The notes beneath the pieces were generated by a model. That model saw only the letters and a program-made list of their open reading frames with translations, ran no database searches and was not told the DNA's origin. From Kiritimatiellia bacterium (GTDB taxonomy: Bacteria > Verrucomicrobiota > Kiritimatiellia > RFP12 > UBA1067), in assembly GCA_017520845.1 (NCBI GenBank), contig JAFXEU010000008.1:1-52249 (forward strand): 52,249 bases of DNA. Direction: 5' to 3'. Position numbers and translations under genes: made by a program. Shown here piece after piece: positions 17,582-26,370 of this stretch (positions are counted from its first letter, which is position 1; every line of letters begins with the position of its first letter).

Positions 17582-18541
17582 TTATTCGTGATTGAATAAA
17601 TCGTTGATGGACTCATTGTTGTGAGTGCGCTTAATGGCCTCGCCGATCAAAGGCGCGACAGAAAGCGTAGTCAACTTGAACGGCAAGGTCGAAGGATCAA
17701 AGCCCTCGCGAAGAGGAATCGAATCGGTAACGACGAGCTCGTCAAGCTGAGTTTCATGCATAAGGCGCTCTACGCCCTTAGCCGTAAGCGGGAAGTGCGA
17801 AACGAACGCATGGACGGACTTGGCGCCGCAATCGCGGCACATCTTAGCCGCGGCGGAAAGCGTACCGCCCGTAGCCGTCATATCGTCAACCATGATAACG
17901 TCGCAATCCTTAACGTCGCCGACTACGCTGAACGCGTCAACGGTAGAGTCGCCCGTACGCTGCTTAGCGACGATGGCAAGACCGCATCCGATCTTACGGC
18001 TGTAGCCATAGGCCGTCTTAGCGCCGCCCGTATCGGGAGAGACGACGACAGGCTTAGCCCAATGCTGATCGCGGATGTACTTCAAAATTACCGGCTCGGC
18101 CTTAAGGTGATCGAGAGGAATATCGAAGAAGCCCTGGATCTGATTGGCGTGAAGATCCATCGTAATTACGCGGTCTGCGCCGGCGGTCTGAAGGAGGTTC
18201 GCTACAAGACGCGCCGTAATCGGTACGCGGGGCTGATCCTTGCGATCCTGACGGGCGTAGCCGTAGTACGGAAGAACAGCCGTAATGCGGGCCGCGCTGC
18301 CGCGCTTAAGCGCGTCCATAATGACGAAAAGCTCCATGTAGGCCTCGTTCGGCGAAGGAGAGCCGGACTGAATAACATAAACATCCTTGCCACGAACAGG
18401 ATCAAGGACCTGACAGAACGTCTCGCCGTCAGGAAAATGCTTAATATCAATCTTATTGAGGGGTCTGCCGAGATACGCGGCAACCTTCTCGGCGAGTGCC
18501 GGGTTAGCCGTACCAGAAAACACCATGAAGTCGTCGTTCAT
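17582..18541 (-). CDS. prs: ribose-phosphate pyrophosphokinase
   Basis: 319 aa, standard class I length. It makes PRPP from ribose-5-phosphate and ATP for nucleotide, His and Trp synthesis. Visible motifs are the RQDRKDQPR flexible loop, the metal-binding MDLHANQIQGFFDIPLDHL and the PRPP loop VDDMTATGGTL. TATAAT at 18584-18579 is a likely -10 box, and the gap to 18661 otherwise holds only a short degenerate repeat (GGGCTAGGAATTA then GGGGTTAGGAA). Confidence 0.97.
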   Translation of the reverse strand: MNDDFMVFSGTANPALAEKVAAYLGRPLNKIDIKHFPDGETFCQVLDPVRGKDVYVIQSGSPSPNEAYMELFVIMDALKRGSAARITAVLPYYGYARQDRKDQPRVPITARLVANLLQTAGADRVITMDLHANQIQGFFDIPLDHLKAEPVILKYIRDQHWAKPVVVSPDTGGAKTAYGYSRKIGCGLAIVAKQRTGDSTVDAFSVVGDVKDCDVIMVDDMTATGGTLSAAAKMCRDCGAKSVHAFVSHFPLTAKGVERLMHETQLDELVVTDSIPLREGFDPSTLPFKLTTLSVAPLIGEAIKRTHNNESINDLFNHE

Positions 18542-18578
18542 TATATGTCGTTCCTTAGAATTTTAAAAAACTCGTTAT

Positions 18579-18584
18579 ATTATA
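18579..18584 (-). promoter_or_regulatory. -10 box of prs
   Basis: TATAAT on the minus strand, 37 nt before the prs ATG; an AAGGAA site precedes the ATG. No convincing -35 box is seen. Confidence 0.5.
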
Positions 18585-18661
18585 TCACAATTCACTATAC
18601 TTTGTCCCGCCAATCGTATTTTATTTTAGGGGCTAGGAATTAGGGGTTAGGAAAGTGCGGA

Positions 18662-21490
18662 TTACTTTGGCATCGGGCCTAAATCTTTACCTCCCCTGGC
18701 CACAAAAACATTCGCCTTCATTTCGTATGCGATTTTCTTTGTAGGCCTTTTAGCTTTGGAAATCTGCCCGTTTTCATCTATCGTACCGCAGCCTACGATA
18801 TAGTCAAAGCCTTTACCTACCTTGCAGTTTCTGACCGTTATCTTACCCGGCACCGCGTCTCCCGCAGCCGAAGGTCTCCAGTCGGCCAAATCGAAGAAAA
18901 TGACGCCTTTATCTTTCGCCGCGGTCATCTTACAGGAATCGAACGATACTTCACCTACGCTGTACGCGCCGAATCTGAAGAATAAATTACCTTCGACTTC
19001 AAATTTACAGTTCTTATAGCTTAAATTTGTCGCCTTTGTCCAATAGCCGCCCCTGAATGAGCCGCCCTTAAACGTGCAGTTTTCAAATTTAACCGTTCCG
19101 CCGTTGGCGCCGCCGAAATAAACGTTTTCAAAGGTGCAGTTCTTAAACGTCTGAGTTCCAGAATGGAAGCCCGAAATCTCTCCTCCCTTAAAGGTGCACT
19201 TCTCAAATACATTATCCTTTTTAAAGTAAGTAAGTTTACATCCTTCCAACTCGTTGCCCGTCCAATGGCCCCTCATAAAATTAAACATCTTGCATTCCTT
19301 AAAACTGCACCCGATGGCTTTAGAGGCCATAATTTCACGCTTAACAAAGCGCGAATTGACGAGTCTGGCGCTATCGCTCATGCGAACAAAGAAATTATCA
19401 TTCGTAGTCGGCTCGCCAAAATTCATATCATTAAAGGCGAAGTCCCAACTGCCGCGCTCAAGCACATCGCTGTTTTGGACCGTAAGCCCCTTTCTGTAAC
19501 GGTTGTTCGTGAATCGCGCGTAGCCCGATCGCGTACGGCCGTCGCATGAATAGTCGCCTGTTAAGATATTATTATTACGCACACACACCGAATAAGTGCG
19601 CGGATAAAAATGTATCGCGCTTTCATTCTCTTCAAAAATAAAGTTCTGACCGGCGCAGCAAAGGAGCGAATTGCTCCCCGGGTTATCGCGGCAGACATTC
19701 CGCCTGAAAGTCGTATCCTGCATCATGTCCCAGCCATCCTCGGCATCGAGCGCGCTTCTCGCGGCGGATTCACCCGATCTTATAAAGAGATTCCCCTCGA
19801 AAAGGAAATTCTGCATCGCGCTCGGCGCATAGCCTACGCAGCGACACCTTTCGAATATGCAGTTTCTAATAATGCAATTGTAAGGCGTAAAACCACGGTT
19901 TACACTTAATGATGGCTTATTCGCCTCTTCGATAGACGAATGAAACTGAGTATAACGCAAGAACGCCGCATCCTTCGGGATTGGTACAAGGCGGTATTGG
20001 TGAAGCGTTTCTGAAGTAATAAACTTTTTATCCTTATCGTACCAGCAAAGCGTAAGCGTCCATTGACGAGAGGAAACACCCTGATAACCTAAGAACTTCG
20101 AAATCTGAAGGCGCGGATCTTCCTGAGACTTCATCGCCTCGTTAATCTCGATAAATCTGCTCGTATAAAAATTCTTTCGGGGCGCACTTAGCGAGCCGTC
20201 CTTAGGATTAAGAGCGCCCTCCTCATGTTTACCGGGATGGACTAAAAACGCGTGCAAGCGACCGTTTTTACGCCCATGACCGTTACAACCGCCATAACCG
20301 GTTATGTCCTTGACATGAACATTTTCCACCGAGCAGTAACGCGACTCGCCGCTGATTACAAATCCGAACGGCCACTCGGGATTTTCTTTAGGCGAGTAGT
20401 CATGCTCGTAATAATCGCCCTCCAACGTTCCGTTTATAAGATGGGTGTTATCGACGTTTCGAAGTACGATCATCTGGGAACTGCGACCTGTAAAGCCGTT
20501 TTCCTTAATCGTCGCGCCATTAAGATCGAACGTCATATTCGAAGGTAAATATATAGGCTTTTTAGGACTGATGCGATATTGACCAGGTAAAAGCACCAAT
20601 TTCCTGAACCCGGCGGCCGCCTTATCGTCCAAAAGTTTCTGAAGACCTTCCGAAGTCTTTAAGGCAGCCTGCTCAACCTTATTTGTATCGTATCCTTCGT
20701 CGTATACGATATGAAAAGCACGGAATGAATTGTAGATTATTTTACCGTCTTGAGCGGGGATATAGATAGTATAACCGCATACTCCTTCGCGCTTTTTAGA
20801 GGGATTGTCATTGGCATATTTTACAACCGTCTCTTTAACGCGGCGAAAAACCTCGTTAAACGGCGTACCTTTAGGCGCTGACTCAACTTCAACTAAAACT
20901 CTCACAGCTAAATTATCATCGTTTCGGATTTCGTATTTTTTCAAGTCCTCATTGGTTACCTTATAAATTTTATCCTCTGGAATTACAAGGTCTTCGGGCT
21001 CGAGAACGCGAAAGCGCTGCCATACGCGATGCGACTCCAAACCTTTAGCGATATCAACCGCCCAAAGACAGATATTGTACTCGCCCTTCTTAGTAAAAGG
21101 CTTAAACGTAAATTTACCGTCCCCCGCGCCGACATTCTTTTTTACGCGCGTATATTCCTTACCGTCGCTCGTAACACACTTAAAATGAATATCAAACCTA
21201 TGGGACTTATCGCGCATACGCTCCAAAGAATGATCCCAGTCGGTTACATAATAATTAACTTCGACTTTATCCTTCGTCGTTACGATAGGCTTAAGATAAT
21301 AAAGCGAAATATATGGAAACTGAAAATCCCTTGGGGTTTCGTACGGCATTTCATCCTTAATAGCCCGCCTTAAATTCGTGGGGTCGGTATATTCGCCGGG
21401 AACAACGGGCGCAGACGATGAAGCGAACTGAGCGAAAGTCGAAATCGCGACAAGAGTTGCAGAAAGGGAAATAAGTTTTTTATTTTTCAT
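18662..21490 (-). CDS. secreted right-handed parallel beta-helix protein
   Basis: 942 aa with a signal peptide ending near FASSSA. Residues about 35-170 look like a beta-sandwich domain and 180-260 a small alpha/beta domain. From about residue 290 there is a pectate-lyase-like beta-helix: YLPSNMTFDLNGATIKENGF, then repeating NCTF/NCIF/NNR-type coils (NCIFERC, NCTFENVYFGG, NCTFKGGSF, NCKFEVEG). Such proteins are often polysaccharide lyases or glycosidases, but no catalytic set can be assigned. It starts 12 nt after priA, so it is probably at the end of the pseudopilin-priA unit, although the ribosome site is poor. Confidence 0.85.
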   Translation of the reverse strand: MKNKKLISLSATLVAISTFAQFASSSAPVVPGEYTDPTNLRRAIKDEMPYETPRDFQFPYISLYYLKPIVTTKDKVEVNYYVTDWDHSLERMRDKSHRFDIHFKCVTSDGKEYTRVKKNVGAGDGKFTFKPFTKKGEYNICLWAVDIAKGLESHRVWQRFRVLEPEDLVIPEDKIYKVTNEDLKKYEIRNDDNLAVRVLVEVESAPKGTPFNEVFRRVKETVVKYANDNPSKKREGVCGYTIYIPAQDGKIIYNSFRAFHIVYDEGYDTNKVEQAALKTSEGLQKLLDDKAAAGFRKLVLLPGQYRISPKKPIYLPSNMTFDLNGATIKENGFTGRSSQMIVLRNVDNTHLINGTLEGDYYEHDYSPKENPEWPFGFVISGESRYCSVENVHVKDITGYGGCNGHGRKNGRLHAFLVHPGKHEEGALNPKDGSLSAPRKNFYTSRFIEINEAMKSQEDPRLQISKFLGYQGVSSRQWTLTLCWYDKDKKFITSETLHQYRLVPIPKDAAFLRYTQFHSSIEEANKPSLSVNRGFTPYNCIIRNCIFERCRCVGYAPSAMQNFLFEGNLFIRSGESAARSALDAEDGWDMMQDTTFRRNVCRDNPGSNSLLCCAGQNFIFEENESAIHFYPRTYSVCVRNNNILTGDYSCDGRTRSGYARFTNNRYRKGLTVQNSDVLERGSWDFAFNDMNFGEPTTNDNFFVRMSDSARLVNSRFVKREIMASKAIGCSFKECKMFNFMRGHWTGNELEGCKLTYFKKDNVFEKCTFKGGEISGFHSGTQTFKNCTFENVYFGGANGGTVKFENCTFKGGSFRGGYWTKATNLSYKNCKFEVEGNLFFRFGAYSVGEVSFDSCKMTAAKDKGVIFFDLADWRPSAAGDAVPGKITVRNCKVGKGFDYIVGCGTIDENGQISKAKRPTKKIAYEMKANVFVARGGKDLGPMPK

Positions 21491-21502
21491 ATTACATTCT
21501 CA

Positions 21503-23671
21503 TTACAAAAAATTAAATGCATCGACATCGAAAGAAACCCTAAGGGCATTCGGCGCCGGCCTCACGCTCTGAAGCCACTTCCACGCGTTGATCGCCGTAG
21601 ATACTTTGACAGATCTTAAAACAATTTGCCAGCGGTGCCAACCGTCCGCTTTTTCGATTACGCTCGGCACGGCCTCGCCAACGTTCAAATCCTTAATTTT
21701 CATCAGGCTTTTCGCATACATATCAGCCCAGTTCGCTACCAGCTCAGAAGATTGGCTGCGCAGATTTATCACCGACAGATGGCAGTACGGCGGGAAGTAC
21801 GCCTCCTTGCGGTTTTCCAATTCCTCCTCGGCAAACGCCGCGAAATCGCCTTTCGCCGCGAACCGTATCGCGCTCTGGGACGGATTGTAGGTCTGAATGA
21901 CCGCCTCTCCGGGCAACTCCGCTCTTCCGGCGCGTCCAGCGACTTGAGATAAAAGCTGATAAGTCCGCTCCGCCGCTCTGAAGTCAGGCATATTAAGCGA
22001 CGTGTCGGCGTTCAAAACACCGACGAGCGTCACATTCGGAAAATCAAGCCCCTTCGCAATCATCTGGGTTCCGATCAGTATATCGGCCTCATGACGGCGA
22101 AACGCCCCTAAAATATCGTCATGGGAATTCTTGCCGCGCGTTGAGTCCGCATCCATGCGCAGGACACGAGCCTCCTTGAAGCATGCTTTCAGAGCCGCTT
22201 CGGCGCGTTGCGTGCCGATACCCTTGAACTCGAAGAGGCCCCCGCACTCGGGGCACTTCTTCGGCACCTCGATCCATCCGCCGCAGACATGGCACCTGCA
22301 GCAGTTGTCGGCCTTGTGGTACGTGTACGCGAGGTCGCAGTCGGGACAGTTCGCGACATATCCGCATCCGGAACAGACCACCGAGCGCGAATATCCTCGG
22401 CGGTTTAAAAAAAGAATAACCTGCTCTCGGCGATCGAGCCTGACGCTTATCGCTTCCATCAGCGGCTGCGAGAATATCCGCCCGGGCGCTCCGCCCTCGG
22501 CCATGTCGACGATAAGAACTCCGGGAAGCGTTCCCGCGCCAGCGCGCTCGCTCATTACGGCCTTTACGTACTTTCCGCGTCTGACGTTCATCCAGCTTTC
22601 CAGGGACGGCGTCGCGGAACCGAGCACCGCCTTCGCGCCCTCGATTTTCGCTCGCATAACGGCGACATCCCGCGCGTGATAGCGCGGCGTCTCATCCTGC
22701 TTGTAACTCGTCTCATGCTCTTCGTCGACGATGATGAGGCCTAAATCCTTTATCGGCGCGAATACCGCGCTTCTCGGACCGATAACCACGCGGGCTTCAC
22801 CGCTTCTGATTCTGTGCCACTCGTCATACCGCTCACCGTCTGAAAGCGCAGAATGAAGAACCGCAATCCTGTCGCCGAAACGCGAAGCGAATCTCTGGAC
22901 CGTCTGGGGGGTAAGCGCGATTTCGGGAACCATCACTATCGCCCCGCGGTCAGCCTCGAGTTCCGCGGCGATGGCCTGAAGATAAACCTCCGTTTTACCG
23001 GAGCCCGTAACGCCGTGCAGAAGAAGCGTCTCCCCTGGAGCGAGACCGTTTATCGAATCAAGAGCCGCCGACTGTTCCGCATTGAGATCAAGAGGCCTTG
23101 TAGGCAGAATCTTTCTCGCCGAAAGAGGGTTGCGCCTTTTTGCGCGAGACGCTATTTCGACAAGCCCCTTAGCCGCGAGAGACTTGATGCTCTGTGGCGT
23201 CGTTGAAAGCTCGCGGCAGAGGAAGGTCATCCACCCGCCGTCCAGGCGCACAATCTGATCGTAAAGCCACCGTTGACGTTTAGTCAGGGATTGTTCGCCC
23301 TTACGCGGCAGATAATCGACAAACAGCTGCTCCTTGGCTTTTGCGCCCGGCTTCAGAACGGCGGCGGGGAGCGCGGTTTTTAGAACCGTCTCTATGGGAG
23401 AGGCCGTATACGCGGCGATAGACTTTACGAGTTTAAGCGTAAATGACGAAAAAAAAGGAATCTCGTCCGCGATACCCTCTATCGGCTTGAGTTTGTATTT
23501 TACACCCTCATCCGGCGCATCGGCGATCTCGAGCGCGAACCCGCGCGCATGACGGTGATTGAACGGAACAAGAAGAAGCTGGCCGACGGCCAGCTTCTTC
23601 TCCAACTCTTCCGGCACAAGATACGTGAACAGCCGGTCGAGCGCCAGGTCTATAGCGACCCTTACGACCAT
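21503..23671 (-). CDS. priA: primosomal replication restart helicase PriA
   Basis: 722 aa. An ATP-dependent 3'-5' helicase that reloads DnaB at collapsed forks. The N-terminal DNA-binding region is followed by Walker A GVTGSGKTEVYL, the DEAH-type box VDEEHETSYKQ, GSATPSLES, and the zinc domain with paired cysteines (CSGCGYVANCPDC, CRCHVC, CPECGG). The helicase C-terminal motif LLSQVAGRAGRAELPG is intact. It starts 3 nt after the pseudopilin gene, an unusual pairing. Confidence 0.97.
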   Translation of the reverse strand: MVVRVAIDLALDRLFTYLVPEELEKKLAVGQLLLVPFNHRHARGFALEIADAPDEGVKYKLKPIEGIADEIPFFSSFTLKLVKSIAAYTASPIETVLKTALPAAVLKPGAKAKEQLFVDYLPRKGEQSLTKRQRWLYDQIVRLDGGWMTFLCRELSTTPQSIKSLAAKGLVEIASRAKRRNPLSARKILPTRPLDLNAEQSAALDSINGLAPGETLLLHGVTGSGKTEVYLQAIAAELEADRGAIVMVPEIALTPQTVQRFASRFGDRIAVLHSALSDGERYDEWHRIRSGEARVVIGPRSAVFAPIKDLGLIIVDEEHETSYKQDETPRYHARDVAVMRAKIEGAKAVLGSATPSLESWMNVRRGKYVKAVMSERAGAGTLPGVLIVDMAEGGAPGRIFSQPLMEAISVRLDRREQVILFLNRRGYSRSVVCSGCGYVANCPDCDLAYTYHKADNCCRCHVCGGWIEVPKKCPECGGLFEFKGIGTQRAEAALKACFKEARVLRMDADSTRGKNSHDDILGAFRRHEADILIGTQMIAKGLDFPNVTLVGVLNADTSLNMPDFRAAERTYQLLSQVAGRAGRAELPGEAVIQTYNPSQSAIRFAAKGDFAAFAEEELENRKEAYFPPYCHLSVINLRSQSSELVANWADMYAKSLMKIKDLNVGEAVPSVIEKADGWHRWQIVLRSVKVSTAINAWKWLQSVRPAPNALRVSFDVDAFNFL

Positions 23672-23674
23672 TTA

Positions 23675-24379
23675 TTACGGCTCGATGTATTTGAGCTTGG
23701 CCGAGGTCGGAATATTGACCGACGGAGCCTTGTCGTAAATGTCGCAAAGGCGGCATTCACGAGCGGGGAGCGACAGAGCGGCGCCGTCCTTCGTGACCAC
23801 AATGCAACCCTTCTTTCCGAACGGAGTGGAGAACTTCTCAAGATTGATCTTATCCTTTTTAGAAGACATATCGTTCTGACCGGAAACGGGGAACTGGGCG
23901 GTATCGGCGTTACGGGTGACAAGCACGGGAACTCCTCCCAGCGAAACTTCCTTTGCGCCAGCGAGAATCGTCCAAGCGACGTTGTCGCGGGTGAGCTGAC
24001 CGGGCGAAGCCTTGTCAACACCGTTACCCCAGAGGCACTCGATCTTTACGTCGATGAACGGATCGTGCTCGCCCGAGGTCTGGTTCTCGATGTCAAAAAG
24101 GTCCTTGAAGTACTCGGTGGACGACGTGTAAGCCTTGGTATAAATATCTTCCTCGGAATCGCTGCCGCCGGCAGCAGCCTCGGCGCGGGGCCAAAGAGAC
24201 TTCTTAACCTCGATGTTGATGGCGTTGACGATATCAGCGCCCTGCTTAGCCATCGTCTGCATCTGAGACTTCGTGATGGCGCCGAGAATGTTAGGCACAA
24301 GCGCGACCATCAGGATGCCGAGAATGGCGATTACCACGAGAAGCTCAACGAGCGTAAAACCCTTTTCTGATTTTTTCAT
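23675..24379 (-). CDS. type II secretion/type IV pilin-like pseudopilin
   Basis: 234 aa. The N-terminus KSEKG-FTLVELLVVIAILGIL is a class III signal with the prepilin peptidase site between Gly and Phe and Glu5 of the mature form conserved. The long hydrophobic helix is followed by a globular domain without the calcium-site pattern of the major pseudopilin GspG. A Cys pair in ARECRLC occurs near the C-terminus. PVC bacteria carry many such pseudopilins, so the exact system is unclear. A strong GGAGGAG ribosome site precedes the ATG. No other secretion genes are adjacent. Confidence 0.88.
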   Translation of the reverse strand: MKKSEKGFTLVELLVVIAILGILMVALVPNILGAITKSQMQTMAKQGADIVNAINIEVKKSLWPRAEAAAGGSDSEEDIYTKAYTSSTEYFKDLFDIENQTSGEHDPFIDVKIECLWGNGVDKASPGQLTRDNVAWTILAGAKEVSLGGVPVLVTRNADTAQFPVSGQNDMSSKKDKINLEKFSTPFGKKGCIVVTKDGAALSLPARECRLCDIYDKAPSVNIPTSAKLKYIEP

Positions 24380-24478
24380 ATTCTCCTCCTTCTTTTTTGT
24401 TAAAATCTTCTTTTTATTTTTTTCTGAACTTGTTTACTGCACCGACTTTAGTCTGCGTTCAATATTATCGCATATTTA

Positions 24479-25105
24479 TTAAGTTCGTTCAAGAGCCTTT
24501 TTAATATAACACGAATATGCGCGCGTGTACGTATAGGAACTTACGAGATTCAACATTATCATAAGACCCTCCACAAAATAACAGCTCCAAAGCATGTATT
24601 TTTCAACTGGCGCAAAAACAGGCAGGTCGTGAAATACGATATAGGCGTAGACCCAGCCCGCGGCAGGAAACGACAAAGCCGTACGCACCTTACCGAGCCA
24701 CATCGCCGCACCGTCGGCTCCGTAAAGAGAGCCTACCGATCTTAAAAACGTAACCCACAGATCGCGAAGAATGTAAAGTATCGCGAACACGAGCATGACG
24801 AGCGAATGGCCCGATTCACCCTGCTTAAGCAGGAGCCACGCGAGCGCAGGAAACGTAACGACGTAAAAGACCTTATCCATCAGCGGATCGGCCATCTTCC
24901 CCAACGGGCTTACGACGTTCCACTTCCGCGCGAGCATTCCGTCAAACGCGTCGGTCAACCCGGAGAAGAATATGGCGGCACCCGCAAAAAAGATAAGCCA
25001 AGGCGAGTAATGAAACTCCTCAATTACCGCCAGGATCAGCCAGGCGAAAATCAACGGGACCCGCAGGAACGTCAATGTATTGACAAAAAGAGATTTCGCG
25101 TTCAA
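24479..25105 (-). CDS. pgsA: CDP-alcohol phosphatidyltransferase, PgsA-like
   Basis: 208 aa, several membrane helices. The family motif D-G-x2-A-R-x8-G-x3-D-x3-D is complete in DAFDGMLARKWNVV-SPLGKMADPLMD. The gene most likely makes phosphatidylglycerol phosphate from CDP-diacylglycerol and glycerol-3-phosphate, but other alcohol acceptors are possible. The start overlaps the zinc-ribbon gene by 4 nt (ATGA). Confidence 0.85.
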   Translation of the reverse strand: MNAKSLFVNTLTFLRVPLIFAWLILAVIEEFHYSPWLIFFAGAAIFFSGLTDAFDGMLARKWNVVSPLGKMADPLMDKVFYVVTFPALAWLLLKQGESGHSLVMLVFAILYILRDLWVTFLRSVGSLYGADGAAMWLGKVRTALSFPAAGWVYAYIVFHDLPVFAPVEKYMLWSCYFVEGLMIMLNLVSSYTYTRAYSCYIKKALERT

Positions 25106-25467
25106 GACAGCTCCAATCCTTCTGATACTACTTTCTGCATAACCGCAAGCGCCTCCTGCAGCTGGGCAAGACGGGTCTTCAGCAGCTGAATCTGGATTTC
25201 GGACTTCTGATAATTCCGGCGCGTCGCGAAAAGCTGCTTTAAAATCTCTCCGGCGTCAAGATCGAGATCCGCCAGCTGCATCCCGTCAGGAATCGGAACA
25301 AGAACCTGAGAAGCGCATCTCGAGCAGTTGATCTGAAGGCCCGCTCCGCGATAATCAATCACAAGCTGCTTGCCGCAGTTAGGACATTCGAAAACAATGT
25401 CGGTGTCGCGGATCTCCGCACCGCCGTCAGAGTCGTCAATCGACAGTTTGAAAACTTCATCAGCCAT
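25102..25467 (-). CDS. small zinc-ribbon protein with coiled-coil tail
   Basis: 121 aa. A single zinc ribbon is formed by CPNC and CSRC (residues about 28-53). A helical, probably coiled-coil C-terminus follows (residues about 70-118, rich in Leu, Gln and Lys). The ATG at 25467 is chosen because AAAGGAG lies 7 nt upstream; the frame is open to a TTG at 25473 inside that spacing. It is co-transcribed with pgsA. No function is known to me. Confidence 0.8.
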   Translation of the reverse strand: MADEVFKLSIDDSDGGAEIRDTDIVFECPNCGKQLVIDYRGAGLQINCSRCASQVLVPIPDGMQLADLDLDAGEILKQLFATRRNYQKSEIQIQLLKTRLAQLQEALAVMQKVVSEGLELS

Positions 25468-25492
25468 AGTCAATCTCCTTTAGTTGACTGAA

Positions 25493-25498
25493 AGTATA
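25493..25498 (-). promoter_or_regulatory. -10 box of the zinc-ribbon/pgsA operon
   Basis: TATACT on the minus strand directly after the T run of the rplT terminator. A TTGCGT lies 16 nt further upstream, in the terminator loop and stem, so promoter and terminator appear to share bases. Confidence 0.45.
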
Positions 25499-25500
25499 TA

Positions 25501-25539
25501 AAAAAAAACGCTCCGACGCAAGTGGCGGAGCGTTTTTTT
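25501..25539 (-). terminator. intrinsic terminator of rpmI-rplT
   Basis: Perfect 7-bp stem CGCTCCG (25509-25515) with CGGAGCG (25526-25532), 10-nt loop, flanked by A8 and T7, so it can work in both directions. It lies 32 nt after the rplT stop. Confidence 0.9.
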
Positions 25540-25570
25540 CGAATCATCGCGCCCTTAGAGACGCAACGCC

Positions 25571-25918
25571 TCAGGCGTTCTTGGCGATCTCAACGAGCGT
25601 CTTGAAGCCGGCGGGATCCTGAATGGCGATCTCGCTGATCATCTTGCGGTTGAGCGTCACACCGGCCTTGATGAGACCGGCCATGAACTTCGAATAGCTG
25701 ATGCCCTCGGCGCGGGAAGCCGCGTTGATACGGGCAATCCAGAGCTGACGGAAGTCACGCTTTTTGAGCTTGCGGTGCTCGGTCGAAAGGCGCATCGCGC
25801 GATCGACGGCCTCGGTCGCCGTACGGAAAAGTTTGGAACGCGCTCCATAAAAGCCCTTCGCCAGTTCAAGGCGGCGGCGGCGGCGTTCGCGGGAAGCGGG
25901 TGCATTAGTAACACGCAT
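25571..25918 (-). CDS. rplT: 50S ribosomal protein L20
   Basis: 115 aa, basic, with the family core RRRRLELAKGFYGARSKLFRTA and RKRDFRQLWIARINAA-like segment. It binds 23S rRNA early in large-subunit assembly. It follows rpmI by 15 nt and is closed by a strong terminator. Confidence 0.97.
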   Translation of the reverse strand: MRVTNAPASRERRRRRLELAKGFYGARSKLFRTATEAVDRAMRLSTEHRKLKKRDFRQLWIARINAASRAEGISYSKFMAGLIKAGVTLNRKMISEIAIQDPAGFKTLVEIAKNA

Positions 25919-25933
25919 TGTATCTTACCTCCT

Positions 25934-26128
25934 TCAGTCCTGAAGCATACGCTTCATCGTTTTGGTGACGCCCTTATCGGTCACTGTGATACCGCGCAAA
26001 TTACGCTTGCGCGCCCTGGGTTTATAGCCGTTGAGGTGAGCCTTGCCGCCCTGAGAGCGCATAACCTTACCCGTGGCCGACGTTTTCATGCGCTTGGTGG
26101 CGCACTTTTTGGTTTTCATCTTAGGCAT
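25934..26128 (-). CDS. rpmI: 50S ribosomal protein L35
   Basis: 64 aa, typical L35: starts MPKMKTKK, then [11 protein letters not shown] and RARKRNLRG. Preceded by its own promoter and a leader of about 85 nt that can form a TCGGGC/GCCCGA stem. The translation factor gene infC, which usually comes first in this operon, is not present. Confidence 0.97.
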   Translation of the reverse strand: MPKMKTKKCATKRMKTSATGKVMRSQGGKAHLNGYKPRARKRNLRGITVTDKGVTKTMKRMLQD

Positions 26129-26217
26129 TTTACTGTTCCTTATTTAGGATTTTACCTTTTCTTCCTCACCGTTCGGGCAGTCGGTTGATAGGCCCGATCC
26201 AGACGGAATTGACGGAT

Positions 26218-26247
26218 AGTATACAATTTTCGTCCCGCTGAAGTCAA
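26218..26247 (-). promoter_or_regulatory. promoter of rpmI-rplT
   Basis: TTGACT (26247-26242) and TATACT (26223-26218) with an 18-nt spacer, the same boxes and spacing as the pgi and VIT-gene promoters. Confidence 0.8.
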
Positions 26248-26265
26248 GGGTGATTACCGGAATTT

Positions 26266-26344
26266 CCCATCCTTTCCTCATTTGCGTTTATTCATTCTGT
26301 ACTACAGTAACGAATAAAAGTAAAAGGAAATCGTAAAGGATGGG
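26266..26344. repeat. long imperfect inverted repeat (hairpin) between two operons
   Basis: CCCATCCTTT (26266-26275) pairs with AAAGGATGGG (26335-26344), and TTTATTC (26287-26293) with GAATAAA (26312-26318) further in, with a short CTG/CAG stem at the tip. It lies 27 nt after the glycosyltransferase stop. There is no U run after it, so it is not a standard terminator; it may protect the 3' end or be a small repeat element. Confidence 0.65.
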
Positions 26345-26370
26345 GATATTTCAACGGCAACAACACAGAC

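Noticed and set aside
18631..18655. TAGGAATTAGGGG-type tandem, with a 10-base match at 9272-9281
   Set aside because: Too short and degenerate to call a repeat family.
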